The position numbers were made by a program, and so were the translations under genes. Shown piece by piece: positions 9,077 through 16,604 of a DNA stretch of 64,000 nt. The notes under the pieces are model-generated. The model saw only the letters and a program-made list of their open reading frames with translations, did no database searches and had not been told where the DNA came from. Origin of the DNA: Prevotella sp. (lineage in GTDB: Bacteria > Bacteroidota > Bacteroidia > Bacteroidales > Bacteroidaceae); the NCBI GenBank assembly GCA_017619445.1, contig JAFZSI010000072.1, positions 1-64,000 on the forward strand. The letters run 5' to 3'. How positions within the stretch are numbered: position 1 is the stretch's first letter; each line of letters begins with the position of its first letter.

Positions 9077-9547
9077 TTATTCATGATGATAGGGTTCGCC
9101 CTTGATGATGGTGCAGGCACGGTAGAGCTGTTCGGTGAACACCAGACGTACCATCTGATGCGAGAAAGTGAGTTTCGAGAGCGACAGCTGCTCGTTGGCA
9201 CGTGCATACACCGCAGGTGAGAAACCGTATGGGCCACCAATGACAAACACCAGCCTACGCGCCACCTGCTGTTTCTTCTGTAGCCATGCCGCCAGCTCAA
9301 TGCTGCGCAGTTCCTTGCCGTGCTCATCGAGCAGCACCACCGTGTCCGACGGTTGCAGCAGGCGCAGAATCTGTTCACCCTCGCGCTCCTTCTGCTGTTC
9401 CTGGCTCATGCTCTTGGTGTTTTTCGCGTCAGGGATGGTCGTAATGCCGAAGGGCATGTAGCGGCCTATGCGCTCTGTATAGTCCCTGATGCCCGCCTCA
9501 AAATGCTTGTCAGCCGTCTTTCCCACCAAGATGAGTTCCGTCTTCAT
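9077..9547 (-). CDS. rlmH: 23S rRNA (pseudouridine1915-N3)-methyltransferase
   Basis: A 156-residue SPOUT-class methyltransferase, the normal length for RlmH. The SAM-binding trefoil knot motifs are clear: VFVIGGPYGF (about 100-109) and the C-terminal block KLTFSHQMVRLVF followed by EQLYRACTIIKGEPYHH, which ends almost at the stop codon as in other RlmH proteins. It modifies helix 69 of 23S rRNA in assembled ribosomes. It is upstream of uxuA by 38 bp and may be read into the uronate genes; a link in function is not expected. Confidence 0.95.
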   Translation of the reverse strand: MKTELILVGKTADKHFEAGIRDYTERIGRYMPFGITTIPDAKNTKSMSQEQQKEREGEQILRLLQPSDTVVLLDEHGKELRSIELAAWLQKKQQVARRLVFVIGGPYGFSPAVYARANEQLSLSKLTFSHQMVRLVFTEQLYRACTIIKGEPYHHE

Positions 9548-9566
9548 AACCCAGCGACATTTCGTG

Positions 9567-9612
9567 ATTTACTATTTACTATTTACTATTTACAGATTTA
9601 CTATTTACAATT
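9567..9612. repeat. 7-nt tandem repeat (TTTACTA)
   Basis: Several copies of a TTTACTA-like heptamer fill the gap between rlmH and the DUF4491 gene. Similar low-complexity spacers occur elsewhere in the window (for example 28719-28779 and 53640-53690). Confidence 0.6.
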
Positions 9613-9634
9613 TGAACACTTCTCCTTTTCTCCT

Positions 9635-9952
9635 TTACTCCTTCTTCTCCTTCTTATACTCCTCCTTCCGTTTAGGGTTCATGGGGAACCAGCCTTTCTC
9701 CACCCGTTTCTTCTGTGCGAACAGTTCGCCGATAGCCCACAGCAGCGAAGCACCCACCACGCCTAACAGCGCCGATGCTATCACGTTTTCAACAAGCATA
9801 GCCACGCATATCGTCACGATGCCCAACACCAAGAACACCCACCACGGGCGCGTGCCCCAGCGATACTCTGTCTTGATGACCACGGGATGGAAGAACCCAA
9901 TAATCAGAAAAGTGCATACGGCAATGATAATGCCTGTGAAGTGCAGATTCAT
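9635..9952 (-). CDS. DUF4491 family small membrane protein
   Basis: A 105-residue protein with three hydrophobic segments (about 4-24, 36-55 and 58-75) and a strongly charged Lys/Glu tail. The pattern of the N-terminal half, FTGIIIAV...GFFHPVVIKTEYRWGTRPWW, matches the DUF4491 family of Bacteroidetes and Firmicutes inner-membrane proteins as I know it. No function is established. It precedes rlmH by 87 bp and is probably the first gene of the minus-strand unit, with a promoter at 10020-10050. Confidence 0.75.
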   Translation of the reverse strand: MNLHFTGIIIAVCTFLIIGFFHPVVIKTEYRWGTRPWWVFLVLGIVTICVAMLVENVIASALLGVVGASLLWAIGELFAQKKRVEKGWFPMNPKRKEEYKKEKKE

Positions 9953-10019
9953 TTCAATAAATTACAGTTTGATGATTTCACAATTCTACAATCTCACGCC
10001 TCAACTCCCAAAAACCTTG

Positions 10020-10050
10020 CAAATTTACAAAGTTTTTTTTATCTGTGCAA
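10020..10050 (-). promoter_or_regulatory. promoter for the DUF4491-rlmH unit
   Basis: On the minus strand TAAATTTG (10020-10027) and TTG (10048-10050) are 20 bp apart, matching the Bacteroidetes consensus. The DUF4491 start is at 9952. Confidence 0.55.
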
Positions 10051-10086
10051 CGCCCCTCTGTTTTTTCTTCCAAAAGACACACAAAA

Positions 10087-10114
10087 AAAGAGACCCGACG
10101 AATCGAGTCTCTTT
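10087..10114 (-). terminator. rho-independent terminator of tRNA-Lys
   Basis: Read on the minus strand, AAAGAGACTCGA and TCGGGTCTCTTT pair around a TTCG tetraloop and are followed by a run of T. It starts two bases after the tRNA 3' end. This is a textbook intrinsic terminator. Confidence 0.9.
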
Positions 10115-10115
10115 G

Positions 10116-10188
10116 TACACCCGCAGGGGTTCGAACCCTGGACACCCTGATTAAGAGTCAGGTGCTCTACCAACTGAGCTACGGGTGC
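10116..10188 (-). tRNA. tRNA-Lys (anticodon CTT)
   Basis: The minus strand folds into a complete cloverleaf: acceptor GCACCCG with CGGGTGT (a G-U pair at 1-72), D-arm GCTCAGTTGGTAGAGC, anticodon stem CCTGA/TCAGG with loop CTCTTAA giving anticodon CTT, and T-arm with the TTCGAAC loop. The 3' CCA is not encoded. A promoter at 10267-10297 and the terminator at 10087-10114 frame it as a single-gene transcript. Confidence 0.97.
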
Positions 10189-10266
10189 ATCCTTTTTGGT
10201 TGCTTTTCGGTGCTCCAAGGGGCTTTGTTTTCACTTGCGTTCAACAATAATTCCGAATTGCGGGTG

Positions 10267-10297
10267 CAAAGGTATATCTTTTTGTCGGAACAGCCAA
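10267..10297 (-). promoter_or_regulatory. promoter for tRNA-Lys
   Basis: Minus-strand TACCTTTG (10267-10274) and TTG (10295-10297) with a 20-bp spacer. The tRNA begins about 80 bp downstream. Confidence 0.65.
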
Positions 10298-10379
10298 ATG
10301 TTTTTGTCTTTTTTTTCGCATTCACCACGAAAAAACTGTTTTTCGGGGCTCTGCCACCGCTTTTCATGCATCCTATTCC

Positions 10380-10700
10380 CTGCTCACGCAGATTAATGTT
10401 GCCTCACGCTGAGATTATTCTTTCCCACGCTGAGATTATTCTTTCCCACGCAGAGGCGCAGAGGAGATGTTTTTTCACGCAGAGGCTCAGAGGAGATGTT
10501 TTAGAGAGACGCTGAAAAGATATTTCACACAGAGGTTGGGGGGAAACAGAGTTTTTGTTTAACCTCTGCGCCTCAGCGTGAAAAATGAAGAACTCTTCGG
10601 AAACCTTAATTGATTTTGGGGAAATTCACACAGAGGTTGGGAGGAAACAGAGTTTTATTGTTTAAACTCAGCGCCTCAGCGTGAATAATGACAGAAAGAA
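10380..10700. repeat. dispersed repeat block A (copies A1 10525-10590, A2 10625-10690)
   Basis: The block starts with short CACGC(T/A)GAG units and contains two copies of a roughly 65-bp unit that begins CACAGAGGTTGG, continues GGAAACAGAG, and ends CTCTGCGCCTCAGCGTGA (A2 has a variant AAACTCAGCG start of that end). CAGAGGTT and AACCTCTG can pair as a stem. The same block occurs at 15610-15860. It lies in the 590-bp gene-free gap upstream of the tail remnant at 10778. Confidence 0.85.
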
Positions 10701-10777
10701 CTCCTCATCCCCTATGTGAGAGAATGAGGAGCTTCTGATACCATAAATTCTGAAGTTTCGGAACTCCCCTAAACTCC

Positions 10778-10936
10778 TTATTCAATTACCACCTTCTGTC
10801 CGTTCACCACATACACGCCGCGGGGCAGACCCTTCAGCGATGTAGTGTTTGTGCGAACCTTCTTGCCCGAAACGGTGTAAATGTCAGCGGGCTTTGACAA
10901 TGTGAGAGATGCGGCGTTTGTGTCAATTTGCAGAAA
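10778..10936 (-). pseudogene. C-terminal tail remnant of a secreted Prevotella protein
   Basis: On the minus strand an open frame of about 50 codons without a start ends at TAA (10778-10780) and reads YTVSGKKVRTNT, then SLKGLPRGVYVVNGQKVVIE. This is the ending common to many secreted proteins of Prevotella and Bacteroides, related to type IX-style tails. The rest of the gene is missing, and a stop lies directly upstream. It lies just downstream of the first BspA-like gene. Confidence 0.65.
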
Positions 10937-11008
10937 AAACCATTACGCATAAGACATATGCAATTAAGGCAAAATCAAGACCAAATGGCTTTTCATGCTT
11001 TCATCCTC

Positions 11009-12808
11009 CTATTTGATTAATACTTTTCTTGTTGTACCGTCTTCAGTCTTGATGATGTTGATACCTTTTTTCTCTGTCAAAGTTTTTGCTCCATCAAGAG
11101 TATAGCGACTTACAATACTATTCCTTGCTGACACTTGTGGTTCAATGCCTGCTGGGACTCCCTCCACGATTTTAAAATAACTCCACCCTTTGGTTGCCCT
11201 ATATTTCGCTGAAGAACCTATAGGTACATAAAGTGTACAACCTAAATGTTTATTGGGATCCCCAGTCTTTTTTTCCTGTTCACGACTATAATAGCAAAAC
11301 ACCGTTTTTTGTATCTCACATGGTTCATTCATAAGTGATACGACCTCATTTATTTTATAGCATCCATAGAATGCTTTATCTCCAATCTCTGTCACAGAGT
11401 TTCCGATGATTACGTTATTTAGTCCTTCGCAGTTACAAAATGCATATTCCCCGATACTTCTCACTGAATTAGGGATGACTACTTCGGTCACCTTTGAGCA
11501 ACCATAGAAAGCACTGTTTCCTATACTTGTCACACTATTGCCGATGGATAAGGAGGTCAGTCCAGTGCAAAAACTGAAAGCTTCTTCTCCAATAACAGTC
11601 ACTGAGTTGGGTATTGTGACTGATGTCAGGCTGCTGCAGCACCAGAAAGACCTCTTTCCGATGGTAGTCACTGAGTTGGGGATAGTGACGGAGGTCAAGC
11701 TGGTGCAATCCTTGAAAGCATATTCGCCGATGCTCGTCACGGAGTTTGGGATATAAACGGAAGTTAAGTTTATACAATTGGAGAAAACTGCGTCTTCAAT
11801 TCTAGTCACGGAATTGGGGATGGTAATGGAGGTCAGGCTGCTACAAGATTCGAAAGCAGAGCCTCCGATGCTGGTCACGGAATTGGGGATGGTGACAGAA
11901 GTAAGCCCATATTGTCTGAAAAAGGCACCACTGCCAATACTTACTACAGAGTTTCCTATATATATGGATGATAGATTTGATCCATAACAAAAATCTATGG
12001 GAATTCTTACCATAGGATTGTCATTGGGCGATTGTAAGTCATTAATTACTACATTCAAACCTTTACAGCCTGAAAAAATGGAACCTCCCCAATTTGAAAC
12101 AGAGTTACTAATGGTCACGTGAGTCAGACTACTACAGCCAGCAAAAGCACAGTTACCTATGTTAGTCACTGAGTTGGGGATGGAGACCGAGGTCAGGCTG
12201 GTGCATGACCTGAACGCATATTCATTGATGCTCGTCACGGAATTTGGGATGGTCACGGAGGTCAGGCCGTAGCAGTTCCAGAACGCATCATTTCCAATGC
12301 TCGTCACGGAGTTAGGGATGATGATGGATTTAAGGTGTGTGCAACCATTGAAAGTGCCTTTTCCAATGCTGGTCACGCCGTTTCCTATGGTTACGGAGGT
12401 CAGTTTAGTACAATCATAGAAAGCATCTTCTCCTATGCTTGTTACAGAGTTGGGGATTGTGACAGAGGTCACGGAGCAGCCAGAGAAAGTATAGCTTCCT
12501 ATGCTTGTTACAGAGTTGGGGATGGTGACGGAGGTTACGGAGCAGCCAGAAAAAGCACGGCTTCCTATGGCTGTCACTTTCCTTGTTGTCCTCATATAGG
12601 TAACAGTTTCTGGAATTCTTATGTCACCCTTATAATTATAATAATCATAACCTTGACGTACAACACAAAGTTCTTTGTTGTCATTTATTATATTGTAATA
12701 AATGGTTACACCATCTTCGTTTTTAATGTCCAAATCGTATGCCCACGCCTTTGCTCCAGCCATGCTCATGAGCACAGCGAGCATAAATGTAAATTTCATG
12801 TGTTTCAT
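11009..12808 (-). CDS. BspA-like leucine-rich repeat surface protein
   Basis: From the ATG at 12808 the protein has 599 residues: a signal peptide (MKHMKFTFMLAVLMSMAGAKAWA), then about 16-17 LRR_5 repeats of roughly 23 residues with the core SVTIPNSVTSIG and a following aromatic-x-C, and a short tail ending GTTRKVLIK. An upstream ATG would add 14 residues that spoil the signal peptide. BspA-type proteins of oral and gut Bacteroidetes are surface or secreted adhesins that bind host proteins; the ligand here is unknown. It follows a paralogue (12880-14103) by about 70 bp and shares signal peptide and tail with it, so the pair arose by tandem duplication. The near-identical repeats make it prone to recombination. 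Confidence 0.9.
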   Translation of the reverse strand: MKHMKFTFMLAVLMSMAGAKAWAYDLDIKNEDGVTIYYNIINDNKELCVVRQGYDYYNYKGDIRIPETVTYMRTTRKVTAIGSRAFSGCSVTSVTIPNSVTSIGSYTFSGCSVTSVTIPNSVTSIGEDAFYDCTKLTSVTIGNGVTSIGKGTFNGCTHLKSIIIPNSVTSIGNDAFWNCYGLTSVTIPNSVTSINEYAFRSCTSLTSVSIPNSVTNIGNCAFAGCSSLTHVTISNSVSNWGGSIFSGCKGLNVVINDLQSPNDNPMVRIPIDFCYGSNLSSIYIGNSVVSIGSGAFFRQYGLTSVTIPNSVTSIGGSAFESCSSLTSITIPNSVTRIEDAVFSNCINLTSVYIPNSVTSIGEYAFKDCTSLTSVTIPNSVTTIGKRSFWCCSSLTSVTIPNSVTVIGEEAFSFCTGLTSLSIGNSVTSIGNSAFYGCSKVTEVVIPNSVRSIGEYAFCNCEGLNNVIIGNSVTEIGDKAFYGCYKINEVVSLMNEPCEIQKTVFCYYSREQEKKTGDPNKHLGCTLYVPIGSSAKYRATKGWSYFKIVEGVPAGIEPQVSARNSIVSRYTLDGAKTLTEKKGINIIKTEDGTTRKVLIK

Positions 12809-12879
12809 TGTATCAAATTTATTAAAAGATTCTACTATCATAATATACAATCAAAACTACCACCTTTTTCCTGTAGTTT

Positions 12880-14103
12880 TTATTTGTTTATTAGTACTTT
12901 TTTTGTTGTACCATCAGACATCTTGATGATGTTGATTCCTTTTTTCTCCTTAATCAACAGCTGGCCGTCAACCGAATAAGCATTTGCTATTTGTTTTACA
13001 TCAATATTAGTTTCTATTCCCGCAGGAACACCCTCCTCTATAAATGTAAAATCCCAACCTTCGGTTGACTTGTATTTTTCAACTGTACCTTTTGGAACGT
13101 ATAAAGTTGCATTATACTTCACATCTTTAGCGAATGTATCAGAATCTATTTTAAAAGGCATTTCAATCAAAGAGACAACATCTGTGATATTAAAACAATC
13201 TTGGAAAGCTCGGTGTCCAATCTCTCTCACAGAGTTGCCGATGGTGACGGAAGTCAGGCTGGAGCATTCCCTGAAAGCAATACTTCCTATACTGGTCACG
13301 GAATTTGGTATGGTGATAGAGGTCAGACCGATGCAATGGTAGAAAGTAGAGCCTCCAATGCTGGTAACGGAATTGGGGATGGTGACGGAGTTCAGGCTCG
13401 TGCAGTATTGGAACGCAAAGCTTCCAATGCTTGTCACGGAGTTTCCGAAAGTGACGGAGGTCAGGCCATAGCAATATGAGAAAGCATACTCTCCGATGGT
13501 AGTCACGGAGTTGGGAATGATTAGCGAGGTTAGACTACTACAGCCAGAGAAAGATTGGTCTCCGATGCTTTTCACGGTGTTGGGGATAGTAACGGAGGTT
13601 AGGTTACTACAACCTTGAAAAGCTTTGTTTCCAATACTTGTCACGGAGTTGGGGATAACAAGGTCTTTCACTTCTTCCCCATCCACAAACAAATGATGAG
13701 CATAATGCAAAGGGGATGATGCATTTTTATCATATTCAATATTGCACCAGGATCCAATGTCCGAGATATGCACTTCTTTGAGGTTCTCAAACTTACCACC
13801 ACCAATACTTGTCACTGTGTATGGAATGAAAAGAATTGTGAGGTTAGACATTTGACTAAATGCACCTTTTGCAATCCTTGTCACTTTTCGTGTTCTGTTT
13901 TTGTAAACAACAGTTTCTGGAATCAAAACTCCTTTTACATTTTCTTTAACACCATAAACCTCTAATTCCCTTCCTTCATTAATATAGTTGTAATAGAGAG
14001 TGATTCCGTCTTCGTTCTCAACGGCAATGTCGTATGCCCATGCTTTTGCTCCAGCCATGCTCATGAGCACGGCGAGCAGAATAGTAAAATGTAAGTGTTT
14101 CAT
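12880..14103 (-). CDS. BspA-like leucine-rich repeat surface protein, paralogue
   Basis: A 407-residue relative of the neighbouring gene: signal peptide MKHLHFTILLAVLMSMAGAKAWA, a 100-residue N-terminal region (with YDIAVENEDGITLYYNYIN as in the neighbour), about 9 LRR_5 repeats and the tail SDGTTKKVLINK. A non-repeat stretch around residues 110-145 interrupts the array. The start codon overlaps the stop of the upstream membrane protein gene (ATGA), so the two are translationally coupled. It is expected at the cell surface or outside the cell; ligand unknown. Confidence 0.9.
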   Translation of the reverse strand: MKHLHFTILLAVLMSMAGAKAWAYDIAVENEDGITLYYNYINEGRELEVYGVKENVKGVLIPETVVYKNRTRKVTRIAKGAFSQMSNLTILFIPYTVTSIGGGKFENLKEVHISDIGSWCNIEYDKNASSPLHYAHHLFVDGEEVKDLVIPNSVTSIGNKAFQGCSNLTSVTIPNTVKSIGDQSFSGCSSLTSLIIPNSVTTIGEYAFSYCYGLTSVTFGNSVTSIGSFAFQYCTSLNSVTIPNSVTSIGGSTFYHCIGLTSITIPNSVTSIGSIAFRECSSLTSVTIGNSVREIGHRAFQDCFNITDVVSLIEMPFKIDSDTFAKDVKYNATLYVPKGTVEKYKSTEGWDFTFIEEGVPAGIETNIDVKQIANAYSVDGQLLIKEKKGINIIKMSDGTTKKVLINK

Positions 14104-14780
14104 TTTAATTCGTATTTCTTTAGATTGTTATATATTTCTTCGAGCAATGTTGCTATTTCCTTGATAATTGCTACATCTTTGTCGTCCAAATATGCTTTTC
14201 CGGGTTGTTGTACCCCTATAATCTTTATGTTTTCGGAAGAAAGAAAATCTATTTGCAACGCATCAGAAAGGCGTGAAATGCTTTTTGTGACGAGTTGAGC
14301 AGTCTTGCTTAAACGCTTTACATCCTCATTGTCCAAATATTCCACTTTTGACATGGGATATTGAATGAACATGTTTACATCCTTCACTGCTTGTAGAATA
14401 TACCTGCAATTCATCTGAGTCAGCTCATACGAACCGCAAGTCTCGTTTTTAGCATTTAACATAAATTCTTTTGCGTCTTTATAGCAAATGACATGTGACT
14501 TTTCGTCTAAACCTTCTTTCGCATATCTAATTTGCTGACACGAAAGGCCTAATACAGGCGGTAGTTTTTTAGACTTAGGAAGCAAGACAGAAAAAATGTA
14601 GAACAAATAGCCTGCAATAAAGCTCCCAGCGATGCTATTAAAGGCTTCTTTTATGAAAGAGTGCCATTCTATCTGGCAAAACAAGGATAGTTTCGCGTTG
14701 CATATTAGCATTACAAAAAGACATATAAAACAGATGAAGATTAAAATCCACTCTTTTAAAATTAGCCTAAACAGAAACAT
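14100..14780 (-). CDS. membrane protein of unknown function
   Basis: From the ATG at 14780 it is 226 residues, with two hydrophobic segments (about 12-30 and 50-72) and a cytoplasmic-looking, Lys/Glu-rich C-terminal half. An ATG at 14888 would add 36 residues that look like read-through of intergenic DNA, so I prefer the internal start. No family recognised. Its stop overlaps the start of the BspA-like gene by four bases, which implies one transcript; whether it helps that surface protein is not known. Confidence 0.65.
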   Translation of the reverse strand: MFLFRLILKEWILIFICFICLFVMLICNAKLSLFCQIEWHSFIKEAFNSIAGSFIAGYLFYIFSVLLPKSKKLPPVLGLSCQQIRYAKEGLDEKSHVICYKDAKEFMLNAKNETCGSYELTQMNCRYILQAVKDVNMFIQYPMSKVEYLDNEDVKRLSKTAQLVTKSISRLSDALQIDFLSSENIKIIGVQQPGKAYLDDKDVAIIKEIATLLEEIYNNLKKYELK

Positions 14781-15187
14781 TCCTTTACCTTTTGCGCCTA
14801 CCTGCTCTCCCTGCCTCGGCTGGTTAGTAATAGAAAAATATGGAAACAAAAAAGACGTGGGAGTAAACATCTGCCGCTTATCCCACACTCAGGCTCTCGC
14901 ATTGCCTATACCAAGGATAAGCAACTTAGCCAGCCCACGCCATCGGGTATTATATGGAATATGAGGCAAGTCACAAAAGGGGCTTGTACACATAGGGATA
15001 TAATACACCCTGCATGGACGCTTCGTTGCGTGTATCTTCTTGGTATAATCAGAGTTGCGAGATCTGAGTGTAGAAGATAACGTTAGAAAACGTCCTTTTG
15101 TGCTCTTTCCAAGGCACAGCATAGGCTACGGGAGCCCGATTGTGCGGTGTAGGGAAACACATTTCCACAAAAATAGTGACCCGCCAT

Positions 15188-15415
15188 CCCGAACCCCTCC
15201 AAACCTCCCCGAAGGGAAGGGGAAACTCCCGAGGGAGGGAGCATGGACTGGCTTGTCGGCTACAAAGATATGAAAAAGTATTGAAAGTCGTTACGTTTCA
15301 GCGCGTTTTTTTGAAAGCAGCGTTGCGAAAAATGATTCATAAACCGCTGTGTGCGCAGACAAGGAAGGAGGATGCCCCCTCCCTACCTCCCCCCGTAGGG
15401 GAGGTGATGATGAGA
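15188..15415. repeat. GGGAGG-type palindromes (two copies)
   Basis: At 15190-15240 the sequence has CCTCCCCGAAGGGAAGGGG followed by CTCCCGAGGGAGGG, and at 15386-15405 ACCTCCCC/GGGGAGGT form arms. They belong to the same family as the copies at 22770, 23143, 27471 and 47478. Confidence 0.7.
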
Positions 15416-15451
15416 GAAGGGGCAAGTTAGCTTTGTTTTGGGGGATATACA

Positions 15452-15550
15452 CATTACGAGCGTAAAGTGGTGCTTTGTGATTGTAAAGTGGCACTTTATG
15501 AGCGTAAAGTGATACTTTACGGATAAATTCTCTAGAAAATGTGAGTGAAA
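15452..15550. repeat. TCTAGA palindrome element, copy P1
   Basis: Three units of about 22 bp built on GTAAAGTGGCACTTTA precede the palindrome AAATTCTCTAGAAAAT (15525-15540). Compare copies at 32085, 46742 and 57677. Confidence 0.8.
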
Positions 15551-15609
15551 GGTGTGGGAATGCATTCGAGGTATGAGAGGAGGCGTCTGCATAGGGATGC
15601 TTTATGTAC

Positions 15610-15860
15610 TCCCTCACGCAGATTGTGGTTGTCTCACGCGGAGGCGCGGAGGATTTGTTTTAGAGAGACGCTGAGAAGATTTTTCACTCAGAGGTTGGGA
15701 GGAAACAGAGTTTTTTTGTTTAACCTCTGCGCCTCAGCGTGAAAAATGAAGGACTCCTCGGAAACCTTAATTGGTTTTTGGGGAAATTCACACAGAGGTT
15801 GGGGGGAAACAGAGTTTTTGTTTAACCTCTGCGCCTCAGCGTGAAAAATGAAGAACTCCT
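15610..15860. repeat. dispersed repeat block B (copies B1 15683-15750, B2 15786-15852)
   Basis: Two further copies of the unit seen at 10380-10700, with the same lead-in (TTTTAGAGAGACGCTGA) and the same spacer between the copies (GGAAACCTTAATTG). B2 and A1 are nearly identical over about 65 bp. Confidence 0.85.
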
Positions 15861-16027
15861 CGTAAACATTAATTGCCATGAATTGAACGTTAATTGTCTC
15901 ATTAATTGATTTTTGGGAAATTAATGAATAATTATATGGCAATTAATGTTCAGACATACGAAGCTGCGGAAATCATAAAGAATTGTAATAAAGCGGGGGA
16001 AGTATGCCGTAATTGTCTTTTTTTGAG

Positions 16028-16035
16028 TATATTTG
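16028..16035 (+). promoter_or_regulatory. -7 element for the acetyltransferase gene
   Basis: TATATTTG fits TAnnTTTG and lies 28 bp upstream of the ATG at 16064. No well-spaced TTG is seen. Confidence 0.45.
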
Positions 16036-16063
16036 CCAAGGGTTTGGGAGGGAAGGAATCATT

Positions 16064-16564
16064 ATGAGTAGGACAATCAGAGAGGCGAGGCTGTCGGACA
16101 TGGCGGCAATTATGCAGGTGATGGCGGCTGCAAGGGCGATTATGCGGCAGTCGGGCAACATGAACCAATGGGGAGCTGGCTACCCGTCGGAGGATGTCAT
16201 CTGTGCGGACATGGAGAAGAATGGCGCGTTTGTGGTTGAAGACGATGAGAAGGTTGTCGGTTATTTCGCGTTCCTTCCATCGCCGGAGCCTACGTATGCA
16301 AAGATATACGATGGTGAGTGGATGGACGACTCGCTTCCTTATCATGTGGTTCACCGCATTGCCAGTTACTCTGACGCTCACGGCATCTTCAGCAGCATCA
16401 TGGATTTCTGCTTCGCCCATGAGAGTAATATACGTATTGACACCCATAAGGACAACCGCATTATGCAGCACAACATCTTGAAGCATGGCTTCACCTATTG
16501 TGGCATCATCTTCCTGGCATCGGGTGATGAGCGGCTGGCTTATCAGAGGGTGGATAATGGATAG
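16064..16564 (+). CDS. GNAT family N-acetyltransferase
   Basis: A 166-residue protein starting MSRTIREARLSDMAAIMQV, the usual first strand and helix of the GNAT fold, with VVEDDEKVVGYFAF as strands 2-4 and a C-terminal N-x-(I/M)-x-x-x-N-I-L-x-x-x-G-F (about 135-150) matching the acetyl-CoA-binding end of the fold. The substrate cannot be told from sequence. A TTG at 16013 would lengthen it but overlaps the promoter element, so the ATG is preferred. The glycosidase gene starts 40 bp later on the same strand, so it may be read into that pair. Confidence 0.85.
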   Translation: MSRTIREARLSDMAAIMQVMAAARAIMRQSGNMNQWGAGYPSEDVICADMEKNGAFVVEDDEKVVGYFAFLPSPEPTYAKIYDGEWMDDSLPYHVVHRIASYSDAHGIFSSIMDFCFAHESNIRIDTHKDNRIMQHNILKHGFTYCGIIFLASGDERLAYQRVDNG

Positions 16565-16604
16565 TATAATCCCACACACTGAGAATAATTATAGAAAAGA
16601 ATAC

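Larger units (their letters stand above)
14781..16063. other. 1.2-kb gene-free region filled with repeats
   Basis: No convincing gene. It holds two GC-rich palindromes of the GGGAGG type (about 15190-15240 and 15375-15415), the TCTAGA element at 15452-15550, and repeat block B (15610-15860). Confidence 0.6.

Noticed and set aside
10189-10515. Small frames around the tRNA-Lys and repeat block A
   Set aside because: They cross the tRNA, its terminator or repeat DNA and have no features of proteins.
14889-15122. Minus-strand frame of 77 codons upstream of the membrane protein
   Set aside because: Low-quality composition, overlaps repeat-rich intergenic DNA, no similarity recognised.
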